NCBI GenBank assembly: GCA_014607495.2 | Contig: CP053157.1 | Span: forward strand, 1,550,001 to 1,614,000 | Direction of reading: 5' to 3' | Source: Carposina sasakii | Taxonomy: Eukaryota > Arthropoda > Insecta > Lepidoptera > Carposinidae | DNA: 64,000 bases | Shown here: positions 12,131 through 23,490 of the stretch, in pieces | Layout of the letters: each line of letters begins with the position of its first letter | How positions within the stretch are numbered: position 1 is the first letter of the stretch | The notes under the pieces: generated by a model | The model's database searches: none | The model's input: only the letters and a program-made list of their open reading frames with translations | Told to the model about the DNA's origin: nothing | Position numbers and translations under genes: made by a program

Positions 12131-12189
12131 AATGAATAAATTGGAACGTGATTATTACGCTGACGATTTTCAAGATGTACAAATTACAA

Positions 12190-12380
12190 TGATGATGATT
12201 TCCGACCGTATTTCGGCCAAGGCAACAAATCTCTACGGAGATTGGCCAGGTATGCAGGAGATATTATAGTGCACAAGTGTGTTCGTAAACACAGATGCAC
12301 TCTCTATTCCATTACTCTCATAGTCCGATGGGACGGAAAGCCGACACGACCGGAGAGAGATCATGCGCAGGAGAAATTAC
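12190..12380 (-). mobile_element. tRNA-derived SINE-1, partial (lacks the tRNA-like head)
   Basis: Matches the body of the SINE at 39,128-39,470 (cgtatttcggccaagg, ctctacggagattggccagg, gggacggaaagccgacacga) but stops before the tRNA-like part. The 82-codon frame crossing it is incidental. Confidence 0.65.
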
Positions 12381-13515
12381 AATATATGAGTGATTACGAG
12401 TATACGCAAGACTACAATTTTATTGTTTTTTATTATTTTATTGATTTAGATTATTGCGTGGGCTCAGAGAATTTTCAAATCATAATTTGACCCTAAGTTG
12501 GCACTGTTATTGGCTTATAGTAATAGAAGTAGCTGTCGGTGCACTCGCAATAATATAAAAACAACATACCTACCTACCGGGCTATTTAAAACCTAGTCGC
12601 GTGTCTGCGCATCGGAAAATACAAAAGTTATGTTTTTCTTTCATTCTGCTACAGATTTAATAAGGAAAAGATAAAAAGCGGTTACGCTTTGTAATTATTT
12701 AAATCTAGGCTCCATTGTTGTACAGTTTATTGTTATTGATCTAATGAATTTCGCCTTTTTTAATTTTCTTACGGCATTACTTTAAAGCAGTATTTCTATA
12801 TAATGGGAGAGAAAATTGCTGAAAATTTTCATTGGTACACGTGATCAGATTTTTAATGTTCATTTTAGTCCCTAAGTATTATACTTCGCATACTTTGCCT
12901 TAGTAAAAAAATTTACAAATATCTTAGGTATTCGCAAAGTTATCCAACTATAGCCTAGATCGTATATTTCGACTTCAAAAAGGAGTTTCCAATCAACTTC
13001 ACCTTCAATACTTCGTCACTCGCGTACAAAAAGTATTAATATATCAGTAAAATTCAGCAGATTGAAAATACAACAAAATTATCTCCAAAGAAAAGTGAGA
13101 CCAAGGATTGTGGAAATCATCTGTCCCTTTTTATTATTTCTCACACAAAGGAAACCGCCGGGTAAATCTGTGTTTTGAAAGAAGACATTCTCGGGTCCTA
13201 CTACGAGTTTTCATATTTTCTAAGATTTTTTTAATGATGTTCGAGATCTTGATAATAAATGATACAGTATATTAAGGTGGCGCATTGCTAAATAATGAAA
13301 TCGAAAACGATCATATCCGGAGGCCGATTGAGGGAGGTTTATTTCCATGCAAATATGAGCGGGGTCTACTTATAGACTTAAACTAAAAGAACGCAAGTGA
13401 ATTGTTAATGTTAATGACAACACCCTTGCTTGCTGAGTGATTGCAATAATTACATCATAACACTCATACAGCCTTATCTACATTAAAAATTTGGACACAC
13501 TATTATACCCCAAAC
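12381..13515. other. nothing recognised
   Basis: AT-rich unique-looking DNA between a SINE and a palindromic MITE. Confidence 0.4.
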
Positions 13516-13780
13516 TACAGGGTGTAACAAAAAGGGTATGTTAAGCGAAAAGCTATATGAACAGCCCACCGTAGAGAACCTATCCACAAAATTTGAGAAC
13601 CGAAATCACATGTTTATTTTTCCGGATAGTATGGAGAATTTTTAAATATCTCAGGAATTTTCATACAATCTTGAAAAATAAAAATGTGATTTCGAGTCTT
13701 AAATTTTGTAGATGGGTTCTCTATAGTGGGCTATTTACATAGCTTTTCGCTTAACATACCCTTTTTGTTACACCCTGTAT
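13516..13780. mobile_element. family B palindromic MITE
   Basis: An ~265 bp element that is an imperfect palindrome along its whole length. The left arm starts acagggtgtaacaaaaaggg and the right arm ends in its complement. The arms meet around a tttaaatatctc core. It is flanked by TA. Other near-intact copies are at 19.4, 26.1, 27.1 and 36.2 kb. It is non-coding; a transcript would fold into a long hairpin. Confidence 0.8.
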
Positions 13781-13829
13781 AAGTGGCAAGTAAACAAATG
13801 GCTAAATATTGGATTAGCGTAATTGTAAA

Positions 13830-13967
13830 TGACTCCTAAGCCCAGCGCGGCAGCGTTCGAAAACCGGCAAAAGCAAATATTGATAAAATGAATATTGACA
13901 TTTGTTTTCGAGTCATGAATGCTTCAATATTTATTCATCGTTATTTATACATACATACATACATACA
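13830..13967 (+). mobile_element. SINE-2 fragment
   Basis: A decayed B-box-like gcgttcgaaaaccgg is followed by gacatttgttttcgagtcat and a (CATA)n run. It matches the SINE-2 copies at 19.3 and 39.6 kb. The adjacent family A copy begins directly in its tail. Confidence 0.5.
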
Positions 13968-14341
13968 TACAGGGTGATTTTTGGTCGTCAACGTTCCCAA
14001 AAACTACGGAATCTCCTCATCATCACGATCATTTTTCTCCATGGAAGCATACCTGGGAAGTGTCTGGTTTCTAAAATATTAGGATCCAAAGTTGAGTAAA
14101 TATACTGCGTTTTTCTGCATAAATGCACATAGACGCGCGTAGCAAGATTTTTTCACGAGAAATAATTAATATCTGTCTATAATAAAACTAATATAAACAT
14201 AGACCCTATAAATTTCGCCCGATAAAGTAATAAAAAAAAATAAAAAAAATTCCCAGCATGTTTTTTGGCATAAACTTACTTTATTTGATGTATAGAGAAC
14301 GTACCCTTCGTTAATGGTGGCCACAAAAGAACACTCTGTAT
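13968..14341 (+). repeat. family A interspersed element
   Basis: Full-length copy from tacagggtgatttttggtcg to acactctgta. The 3' block has ttaatggtggccac where others have ttaagggtggcaac. Confidence 0.75.
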
Positions 14342-14412
14342 AATCACGCCTTTATCCGTTACGGGGTAGGCAGAGCACCAAGGGCCGATAGAACCACATG
14401 GTGCCTAGAACC
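14342..14412 (+). repeat. family I fragment
   Basis: Reads taatcacgcctttatccgtt then ggggtaggcagagcaccaag. It is the 5' part of the longer copy at 63,318-63,545. Confidence 0.5.
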
Positions 14413-15299
14413 ACATCGTTATTTATATACCTAACAACTACTCGTACGTGTATTATGGGACTAGGTAACATAATGTCAAAAAACTTAATTCTGGAACATA
14501 CATAGGTATATCTATAAGTAGGTATACATCCACACTGATGTGTTCCTAAAGTGAGATAACGAGAACTGCAAGATCATAAAGGAGATTATCAGTCACTATG
14601 TAAAATCTAGAATATATTTACAAATAAATTTATTGGTCTTAATAGTTAATAGTGTGACTAGCGACCAATTTCAATACTAGATAATAATATCAAAAGAATC
14701 TTGTTTTTTTTAATTCCAAATTTGAAATTTTGTATGAAAACAATGGAACATTTATGAATCTCTCGAGATCAGTTATTGAAGAAGTGAGTTTCAATCGAGA
14801 ACCAGAAGTACCTAGCGATCATTTGGAAATGCCACCGAGGGAAATCTGTAATCGGGTTTGTCTATTATGGCCTATCCCGGGATCCCGGCCAGGGTCCCGG
14901 GCTTATCCTTAAAACGGGACTGTTGACATGAGGGCGTAATTCTCGATTGAACCCTTAACCGTTTCCGCTGATGCGAGCCAGCAGCCGGTGGAACGGTAAT
15001 ATCGTCCCGGGAAAATTAGGCTTGTTCGCTATTCCCAATAATTTCCCAAAATGTTTCGGGATAGAAATGTGTTGCGATTTGTTGCTGTGGCGTTTGCTGT
15101 TATCAATTTCTGATTGGTTTATGGTAGAGAGATTTGCTTCTACTTTATATCTTCCATGTACAGCCAGCTATCCGATACCATTTTATTTATATATATAAAG
15201 ATTGTTGCATATAAAACGCATCCATAGCATAATCTAGCTTTTTTATCCTAATAACGTCTCAGCAGCAAAGTTGAGTTCAAAATGTCATAATTGTGAATC
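14413..15299. other. no gene; family E scrap and a GC-rich patch
   Basis: A family E scrap (gagaactgcaagatcataaa) lies at 14,560-14,605. At 14,868-14,905 there is a GC-rich block of repeated cccggg/gggtccc units. Short frames here look like chance. Confidence 0.4.
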
Positions 15300-15535
15300 G
15301 ACGAATATTATAAACGCGAAAGTTTGTGATGTAGGTATGTATGTAAGAATGCAAGGATGTTTGTTGCTCTTTTACTACAAAAAATATGGATTTTAACGGA
15401 ACTTCACAATAATATAACCATCAGAATAACACATAGGCTACATTTATCCCGGAAAAATATTTTTATCCCGGATAATTTCGACATTTTGATCTTTTCGTAC
15501 GGACGGAGTCGAGGGCGTCCACTATTCATACATGT
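15300..15535 (+). mobile_element. Helitron-like non-autonomous element
   Basis: Reads aatattataaacgcgaaagt then acataggctacatttatccc, atcccggataatttcgacat and a terminal ggacggagtcgagggcgtcc. This order is shared with the 55.3, 58.0 and (reversed) 36.7 kb copies. In Lepidoptera such sequences are generally non-autonomous Helitrons; the termini here are imperfect. Confidence 0.55.
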
Positions 15536-15539
15536 TTCC

Positions 15540-16135
15540 TTTTCCATTCCCGACTGCATACGAGTAAGTAGTGCAAGATGTAAATTAGTTTCATGATACC
15601 GAGCAGTAAGCGCATTCCCCATCACAAAGGTCTGCCCGACAAAGGTACGAACACAATGCGTCTAACCAACTTGTCGCTACTCATTACCTAAAAGCATTCA
15701 GTTTTACAATGTACGACTTTATTTCATCGTTATACAGCGCGTACGATGTCGTTCGCGTGAAGTTTAGAATTTCCGTTACAATGGAAATTTGGGAAATCCA
15801 ACTCCGTGTCTTCTAGAGAGAATAGAGGCAGCTACATGCAATAAATAAAAAAAAATGATGTCAATAATGGTATTGGCTCTATAAAGAAGCAGAAAACCTT
15901 GGCATTTATTACACGATTTCGTCATCCGATTTTACACAGCACGACTATTTATAAAAAAAATCGTCACGTGTAATTTTCTTGAGCAAATTCCGCGAGACCA
16001 TGCACCATGTAAATAGTGGTAGAGTATCGTAGGTCGTGAACTAACTATATTTCCATGGAAAATAAGCTACATACTCGTACCTTTGCTGTAGAAGCTACTC
16101 AAATTCCAGGACGTTACAACATTATGTTTTGTACC
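15540..16135. other. nothing recognised
   Basis: No repeat or plausible exon seen. Confidence 0.4.
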
Positions 16136-16805
16136 TAAAACAAAGTAGCTTCCCACTGTCTGTCCCTATGTATGCTTAGATCTTTCCAAATACGTAACGG
16201 ATTTTAATGCGTTTTTTTATTAGATAGAGGGAGTTAAGAGGAAGGTTTAAACAGGGCGGAAGTGACAGCCAGGAAAATATTTATATGGCGACTTCAGACC
16301 ATGATTATGAGGCAAAAACCACTGAAAATTGTCACAGGAATTTTCACATATTTTTTTTTTCATTTTTTCAGGAAAAAAATTGTATAGTTCGTTTAAGAAG
16401 GCCTTAGATAATGACTTAACACAAAATTTTAATCTATAAATGATTTTCAAAAAAAAGTTAGTCCCAAAAAAGTTCAAAATACTGATCAACTCCAATGGAG
16501 AGTCACAAGTGGTCCAAAAAACAGTAATGTATCACACAATAATCAATAAGCTCATTTAATTAGTCACAGATCGCCTGATACAATTGGCGCGAAAAGCAAA
16601 CATTGCGGATAATCAAATTAAAAATGCATTTCCTGCGAGTAATAACACTGTCGTATAACTCAAACAATGGTACTTGTTCAGTACTTCAGTATTTGCCTGG
16701 CTGTCACACACACCCTGTATGTAGGTATAACTAGGGACTCGCTCTGGCTTCACACGGGTGTAATGCCCTTTCATACGGACGAAGTCGTGGGCGGCCGTAA
16801 GTTAC
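16136..16805 (+). mobile_element. Helitron-like element interrupted by a family G MITE
   Basis: The left part (16,136-16,249) has tgtatgcttagatctttcca and taacggattttaatgcg. The right part (16,721-16,805) has ttcacacgggtgtaatgccc and ggacgaagtcgtgggcgg. Between them sits the complete MITE at 16,250-16,720. A sister sequence of the left part at 36,013-36,135 continues uninterrupted through ggtttattatgtataactag, showing where the insertion fell. Confidence 0.6.
16250..16720 (-). mobile_element. family G MITE nested in a Helitron-like element
   Basis: Termini are acagggcggaagtgacagcc and tttgcctggctgtcacacac...caccctgta. Internal similarity to 7,248-7,670 includes gagtaataacactgtcg and acaatggtacttgttcag, in opposite internal orientation. 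The 82-codon minus frame inside is not a transposase. Confidence 0.65.
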
Positions 16806-17567
16806 TCGTATATGAAAATTTCATTACTTAGTATTGTTAAGTTAAGCACGAGTTCAATTTCAAATTTTTAGCAATATTCCTTGAATTGAATGAGATAATA
16901 CTAATTTAATAGATACTTTACTCGTACCTTACTATGCGATTTCGCCTACTTCAACATAATCGCGTTGTTTCGCCAATCAACAAATCGCCATCTACCGACA
17001 AACGCTGACAAACCTTTGTTATAACTAGATTTTCATGGAACCACCGCGCTATAATCAAAAGCCGATTTGTGCCGAACGCAAATTACCTATTTGTGCATCC
17101 TTACCTGACCTATTGCGAATAAATCGATTCCCATTTGTGTACCTTGGTTGACGTATGTGTACACATCAGCCTGTTGCAGTCCACTGCTGGACCAATACCT
17201 TCAAATATATTATTATACTGAATACTATAATATTATTATGTGGATTCTGAACATATATCACCGCCAAAGTTCATGAATCAAATCAATCTCTATGTAAGAC
17301 GTTGGATCAGAATAGGGATTTTTGATTGGAGTTTTAGCCAATCAGTGAATTGAGATTACTGCAGGGCGATCTGAGTGATTCTTGAGGGAAATTGATAATT
17401 TTTCGGTTCGTCTGGCTGTTAGGGTAATTTGACGATCGGTATAATTAGGGTTGCCAATTTAAGGAATTGTATTTTCCGGCTTATTGCTTTTATTAAGTTG
17501 ATATGAATTCTTTAGCCTTGTTTCAGGTACAGATCTTGAAATATGGTTTAGAACGAAAACTCACAAA
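16806..17567. other. no gene; RTE tail scrap
   Basis: At 17,163-17,205 a minus-oriented RTE tail reads catcagcctgttgcagtcc then actgctggacc. The rest is unremarkable. Confidence 0.4.
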
Positions 17568-17750
17568 CTGAGATAGCCAGAATCTTAAATAATATCCCAC
17601 TGTCACAGTTAACATAGCGGATGTAAAAAATCAATGATATGTTGCTAGTTAGAGCCTAAGAGAACGCCCCTATGTTTCTTAGTCGACTCTTACGACATTG
17701 CATGGAGATGCAGCTGATGTATTCTACTGAAAACCCGCAATTGCACACGA
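17568..17750 (-). repeat. family E short interspersed element, worn
   Basis: Has cttagtcgactcttacgaca and gatgcagctgatgtattcta. The 5' half is degraded. Confidence 0.55.
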
Positions 17751-17894
17751 AAATACATAATGCCTGGATTGAATTAATAATTCTATGCAAATAAAATAGA
17801 CACTGTAGTATAAATAAAAAATTTAGGGGTGGGATGACGTAAAAAAATTTTAGGGCATGTCACTAGTCAAACAGACAGCATTCAGAATGCAAAT

Positions 17895-18310
17895 GGAGGC
17901 TGATGCGGCCACTAAGGCTGACTGTATACGTTCGTTTTCCGTATTCGATTTGTTCATTCTTAGCTATAAATTATAGTTACTGGCGCACATATCTGCTTGT
18001 TTCCGAAAGAAATAAGTACTGACATTGATTTTTGGTATTAAATTATTCATTAATCATAAATCTCAAGTTTTTCTGTACATCTGAGATATGGTGGTAAAAA
18101 AATATTGAGAGTCAGTCTGTCTGTATGTTTGTTAAAAGTACTGAATGAAAATAAATGCTGTTTTTACAACGCTGTCAATATCCGTAATGACAGAAAAACA
18201 AGTATCTGCGCTAGGCACGCGGTGTACGGAAAACGAATTGGGAAATCAAATACGGAAAACGAGTGTATGCGGCGACTAACCCAGTTTTTAGTTGACTCAC
18301 TTAAAAATAG
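17895..18310. mobile_element. foldback (long inverted repeat) element, imperfect
   Basis: The left arm has cgttcgttttccgtattcga; the right arm has the complements of cactcgttttccgtatttga and of attcgttttccgtacaccg. Further in, cgcacatatctgcttg pairs with the complement of gcgcagatacttg. The arms face each other over about 400 bp. It is probably a MITE with long, eroded terminal repeats. The 69-codon frame inside is incidental. Confidence 0.45.
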
Positions 18311-18483
18311 ATGACCGCTCAAAGTTACCTATTATGCCTGGCGGGTCAAACTTTTATTTGAATACCTACTAGTTTCTCTCCTCGGCAACTCCGTGGAGTT
18401 ATGGACTGTTGGTAGTTTAGAGACAATTTTTCACGAGCATTTTCTATTATAGTCTCTGCCTTCTCTAGGATATTTGGTTTAAC

Positions 18484-18610
18484 ATGGCTGCGTTCCCGAA
18501 ATGGGGTAACATAGAGGAGAATAACTTAAATGGCGTAGCCAGAATTACAGGATCGTAAAAGAGATCACATAACCACGATTAGCATAGCGGGGACAAATGT
18601 GACATTCGTC
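18484..18610 (-). repeat. family E partial copy
   Basis: Contains tgcgttcccgaaatggggta and cacgattagcatagcgggga, then stops where full copies continue into the cgataagc/gtcgac part. Confidence 0.5.
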
Positions 18611-19299
18611 TCGTTGAGGAAAAACCCATTATTTTCGGTATCGCATTATAACATTTGCTCTATACGTCTCCAAAAGATGGGCTCTACATAACATATACAA
18701 CTTCTATCATATGCCCGTTTTAGTTCTTTAGGCCACGATGACGATTTCGTCGAACCGGAAATAAAGTACAACAGACAACCAGGATTAGCGTTCTTGAAAC
18801 TAACTGGCAGAAAATGGATTGATTTAAAAATTGATCAAAGTTAGCATGAGATACCGGCATATCATACGCCAGTGAGATACACGTCTATATCCGTAGTCTA
18901 ATCACGTATGTGAGCTGGCACGTACACGAAACGACTATACATTCTCTTTGCGTACGAATGTCACGATCTCATGGACTCATGGAAACCTCTTCTCGTTTCT
19001 GTTACCCTGATAATACACTCAAAAATATCACATGGTGAACTGTGGTACTATTTGCGTTGATCTGATGTGATGGGGTTTATGTTGGTGCTCCCGTCATATA
19101 GGCGTTACTGACGAAAAACCAAGCCCTATTTACGGTACTAACATAATAAAAGTACCTTCCCGGCTATTCTATGAACCTATAGCTTCAGCCATTCATGTAT
19201 GACAAACAAACAATCAAAGTTTACCTCTTTATAATATTAGTATAGACTAAATTTAGGTATCAGAGTATACAAAAATGTTGGTTACAAAATCATGCATGG
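18611..19299. other. nothing recognised
   Basis: No repeat family or exon candidate. Confidence 0.35.
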
Positions 19300-19760
19300 T
19301 AGTTCGACGGCCTATTAGTCTAGTAGTCATAGTTTGCGACGCCATAGGTCCGAATACCGGTAGGCGCAAACATTTATATAATGAATATCGATGTTTGTTT
19401 CTGAGTCATGAAGGTTTCTTATACTTACCCTATACAGGGTGTAACAAAAAGGGTGTGTTAAGCGAAAAGCTATGTAAATAGCCCACTATAGAGAACCTAT
19501 CCACAAAATTTGAGATCCGAAATCACATGTTTATTTTTTCCGATTGTATGGAGAATTTTTAAATATCTCAGGAATTTTCATACAATCTTGAAAATTAAAA
19601 ATGTGATTTCGAGTCTCAAATTTTGGGAATAGGTTCTCTATAGTGGGCTATTTATACAGCTTTTCGCTTAACATACCCTTTCTGTTACACCCTATATATT
19701 TATATACTATTGCTTATTATCCATGACACAAGACCTGGTGGATCTTAATTTTTAATAATT
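19300..19760 (+). mobile_element. SINE-2 copy interrupted by a family B MITE
   Basis: The head reads acggcctattagtctagtag, then gcgacgccataggtccgaat and accggtaggcgcaaac, matching the tRNA-like head at 39.6 kb. The copy is split by the palindromic MITE at 19,433-19,697 and resumes with atatttatatactattgctt. The split is at a TA, as expected for family B. Confidence 0.55.
19433..19697. mobile_element. family B palindromic MITE, nested in SINE-2
   Basis: Near-complete palindrome with ends tacagggtgtaacaaaaagg and ctgttacaccctata. The right terminus has ccctata in place of ccctgta. Confidence 0.8.
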
Positions 19761-20019
19761 ACCCAGACTGATTGATACTCATATTACAGATAGAATGGTT
19801 AAACTTATAACATTTATTGTGCCGGGAATTCCTAGTAGGGGAAAATAAACCACAACAAACTCAACTTGGCACTTTTTTACACGAAAAATTTGGGTTGGTA
19901 CGAACTTTATGAATAAATTAAGCTGTGTATATGATAATCAGTTGGCTTTCCATACTGTGTGAGGAAAAAAGTTACATTTTGTTACTAAAATATCGTTAAA
20001 TATGTTTATTTTGTAGAAA

Positions 20020-20383
20020 TACAGGGTGTTTTTTGGTCGTCAACGTTCCCGAAATCTACGGAATCTCCTCATCATCACGATCATTTTTCTCCATGGAAGC
20101 ATACCTGGAAAGAGTCTCGTTCCCAAGATATTAGGGTCCAAAGTTGAGTAAATAGACTGCGTTTTTGTGCATAAATGCATATAGCAATAGCAAGATTTTT
20201 TCACGAGAAATAATTAATATCTGTCTATGAAAAAACTAGCATAAACACTGGACACTATGATCAAGTAATTTTTTATTTTTTTTATTTAGTCGTTTCCCAG
20301 CATTTTTTGGTATAAACTTACTTTATTTGATGTATAGAGTATTTACCTTTCGTTAAGGGTGGCAATGAAAAAACATCTTGTAT
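20020..20383 (+). repeat. family A interspersed element
   Basis: Starts tacagggtgttttttggtcg and ends aaacatcttgta. Includes the full inner block order. Confidence 0.75.
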
Positions 20384-21025
20384 ATTAATGTATGAAACAA
20401 ACTTTTTTTATTGTGAGAGTCATTTCGATGTAGCTGAATTATACGAAAAATTCATAATTTTCATGATTTCTAAAAGTTCTTAAAAAGTTAAATTTAATGT
20501 GGGTGGCGTCGCAGGAAACAGCCAATATAGAAAATACCACTATTTTCAAAAATAGAACGCGGAAAGAGCACGTGCAAATCACACAACTTAACCACGGACG
20601 GCCACAAGCCACATCCGGTTCCGGTCGGCCTAAAGTCCGGTGTACAATGATTTGTCAATTTCTTTTTATCCGACTGCGCCAAAATGAGGGTTATGTTTTT
20701 TTTTCGAGTGTATGCATTGTCGCTTTCAAGCTCATATAGGTGTCATTAAATTCGTCTTAATTGTGAGAGTGACACTGGGTCAAATTTTTTATGCAATCGG
20801 TTTTTTTTCCTTGAGGTTATAATTGTTCTGTTAAGGTTCTGTCTGACCAACAGCAATATACACATAGGTACCTATCATGCAAAATGTATGTATCTTTATA
20901 TTAGTACGAGAAAAAAAATTGGCCGATTGATGTAGTTGATGGTGACCCTGCCTTCCGCGCCATATATCCTAGATTGGAATCCCTATGCCTGGTTGATATG
21001 TAAAAAATCCTTCGTAGACGTTTAA
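20384..21025. other. no gene
   Basis: Overlapping 60-80 codon frames at 20,494-20,739 on both strands carry no recognisable domain. Confidence 0.4.
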
Positions 21026-21243
21026 TCTATACTTAATAATATTATAAAGCTGAAGAGTTTGTTTGTTTGTTTGTTTGTTTGTTTGAACGCGCTAATCTCA
21101 GGAACTACTGGTCTGATTTGAAAAATTCTTTCAGTGTTAGATAGCCCATTTACCAAGGAAGGCTACAGTCTATACAACAACCTGCCCGGCTTCGCACGGG
21201 TACAACACCCCCTCACGCGGACGAAGTCGTGGGCGGCTGCTAG
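21026..21243 (+). mobile_element. short non-autonomous Helitron with intact ends
   Basis: Begins with TC (tctatacttaataatattat), has a TTTG microsatellite, and ends ggacgaagtcgtgggcggctgctag. Before the final CTAG sits a GC-rich hairpin region. It lies between an A at 21,025 and a T at 21,244, the A/T junction expected of Helitrons. It is non-coding. A related copy starts at about 63,676. Confidence 0.65.
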
Positions 21244-21772
21244 TGTAAGAATATAGTAATAGTAAGTACATGCGGAAATATAAGTTAAAAGTACGTAGGC
21301 ACGATGCCACGGTAAAAATAATTATCATTATATTTACAATTATATAGCTGCATTTTTAGTATTTAACCATCATCGCAAGGACGTGTACTATTTATCAACA
21401 ATCCAACATACCTACCCGTTATATAAAACAGCAAGATACACAATCTACCCGTAACATTTCTAGAACATTCTAATTTAAATTCAAATCAATGCTTCTACTG
21501 CAACGGATCGGCAGAACTCGAGTTTATTAAAAACTTTTCCGCACCCATCTGTTCGAAGTTGAAAAAAAAAGAGTCCTGGCCACTACATTGTAGACGTTAC
21601 CTAACTTTTTCTTTTTTCTTTTAATTTTATTTTCCGAACGCCCGCATCGACGTTACCATTATTGGGTTGCCAGTGCTCTTATTTTTTTCACATTGTGTTA
21701 AACTGTCTACTACTGGCGACTAACACTTTATAAAGAAGTCTGTAATATTAATTTACTTGTTAAGAGATTTTG
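21244..21772. other. nothing recognised
   Basis: AT-rich; no frame of note. Confidence 0.35.
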
Positions 21773-22010
21773 ATGATTCTTCGGGTCTTGACTAGAATAC
21801 TTCACCTGCATCTCCTTCCATGCAAGTCGTAAGAGTCGACTAAGGAACTCAGGGGTGTTCTCTCAGGCGATGAGCTATCAAATTATTACTGACTTTCAAT
21901 TACTGCCCCGTTATCCTAAGCGTGACTTTATTATCTCCTTCGTATTCCTGAAGTTCTAGTTACCCGTTACCTGACTACTATTACCCCATAATTTCAGGGT
22001 GTGTTTGACA
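21773..22010 (+). repeat. family E short interspersed element
   Basis: Contains ctgcatctccttccatgcaa, gtaagagtcgactaaggaac and tctcaggcgatgagcta. The 3' end is worn. Confidence 0.6.
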
Positions 22011-22063
22011 TATGATCTATGGCCAGTGCAAGCGAAACTAGAATATATCTCCAAAATCCTATA

Positions 22064-22441
22064 TACAGGGTGATTTTTGGTCGTCAACGTTCCCGAAAAC
22101 TACGGAATCTTCTCATCATCACGATCATTTTTCTCCATGGAAAGTGTCTGCATACCTAGAAAGTGTCTGGTTTCCAAGATATTAGGGTCCAAAGTTAAGT
22201 AAATAGACTGCCTTTTTCTACATAAATGCACATTGAAGCGTGTAGCAAGATTTTTTCACGATAAATAATTAATATCTGTCTATGAAAAAACTAGCATAAA
22301 CACTGGACACTATAAATTTCGCCTAATCTAGAAATAATAAAAAATTACATCGTTTCCCAGCATTTTTTTGCATAAACTTACTTTATTTGATGTATAGAGT
22401 ACGTATCCTTCGTTAAGGGTGGCAACGAAAACAGCCTGTAT
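22064..22441 (+). repeat. family A interspersed element
   Basis: Full-length copy with a small internal duplication near 22,141-22,165, where aaagtgtctgcatacctag repeats part of the gaagcatacctgg block. Confidence 0.75.
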
Positions 22442-23010
22442 ATGAACAATCATTGAATTCTACAATGTTTATTGAAGCAGTCAGAGCCATAGCTGCGGTT
22501 GCGGTGACTGACCAAGATAGCTGACAGCTGACATGTGACGCGCGTCGAGTATGTGCTGGCATAACAGGGATTTCATAATAATGGATCGAGCATGCTCTAC
22601 TCATAGAAAAAACCTATCAATTTAATCTATTATTTGTCGATTGTCATTTTTTTTCTATGCTTGTTACTTTCCATGTAAAGGTCTGTAAAGCATGAGTCGG
22701 CATTTCGGGGCTTTATGGCCACTAACGTGGAATTAATAACAGTTATGATCGCCTAGAGCACGTTATGGCAAAACCAACATTAGGTTTAATAGGCCGCATG
22801 ATTTTACTATTACTATTATACTATTTCAGTGAAGTGTCATTGCTTGGGAGAAGATATAGCAAGAAAGCTCCCAGCGATACTGTCAAAACTTAGTAACATA
22901 TTTAAAAAAGGGGATTATTTCCCCAAAAGTCATCAATGACAAGTGTATGCCGGCTAGTGAAGCAAAAAACTTGGTACATAAGACTCTAATAATATGTTTA
23001 AACTAAGTAG
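22442..23010. other. nothing recognised
   Basis: Short minus-strand frame only; no domain. Confidence 0.35.
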
Positions 23011-23262
23011 GTGGTGATGCCGGCAGAGTAGAATTCGTACCACCCCATGTCTGCCCGTGGGTATCGTACGAGGCGATTAAGGGTTTCCGGGAGGTGGGCA
23101 GCAGCGCCTCCCGTGTTGACAACATAGTCCAAAATACAAACTGCGGTCATCAACCCGCCTGCCCAGCGTGGTCACTATGGGCAAATACCTCCCATGGCAG
23201 TCTTGTGGCGTGCCCTGGGGGAGGCCTACGTCCAGCAGTGGACTGCAATAGGCTGGTGATGA
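23011..23262 (+). mobile_element. family D short element with RTE-type 3' end
   Basis: Runs from gccggcagagtagaattcgt through gtacgaggcgattaagggtt, ctgcggtcatcaacccgcct and atggcagtcttgtggcgtgc to cagcagtggactgcaatagg. The 3' end is the same as that of the RTE LINE at 40.6 kb, so this is probably a SINE or deleted RTE that borrows RTE enzymes. No A/B box seen. Confidence 0.65.
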
Positions 23263-23290
23263 AGTAGGTATAAACAAAGCAGCATAGTCT

Positions 23291-23490
23291 TGTGCAGATG
23301 CGGAGCTTCACTAGAATACATCAGCTGCATCTCCTTCTATGAATGTCGTCTACTAGAGAATTTAGGGATGTTCTCTTAGGAGATGAGCTAGCAAGTTGTC
23401 ACTGAACTTTCACACCTGATCCCGCTATACTAAAGGTCGTGATCTTGCATTTCTGGTCACTCTATTTTGAGAACAACAGTCCTGTGTATA
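23291..23490 (+). repeat. family E short interspersed element
   Basis: Full-like copy. Its tail runs directly into the family A copy at gtgtata/cagg, suggesting that family A inserted into the family E end. Confidence 0.6.
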
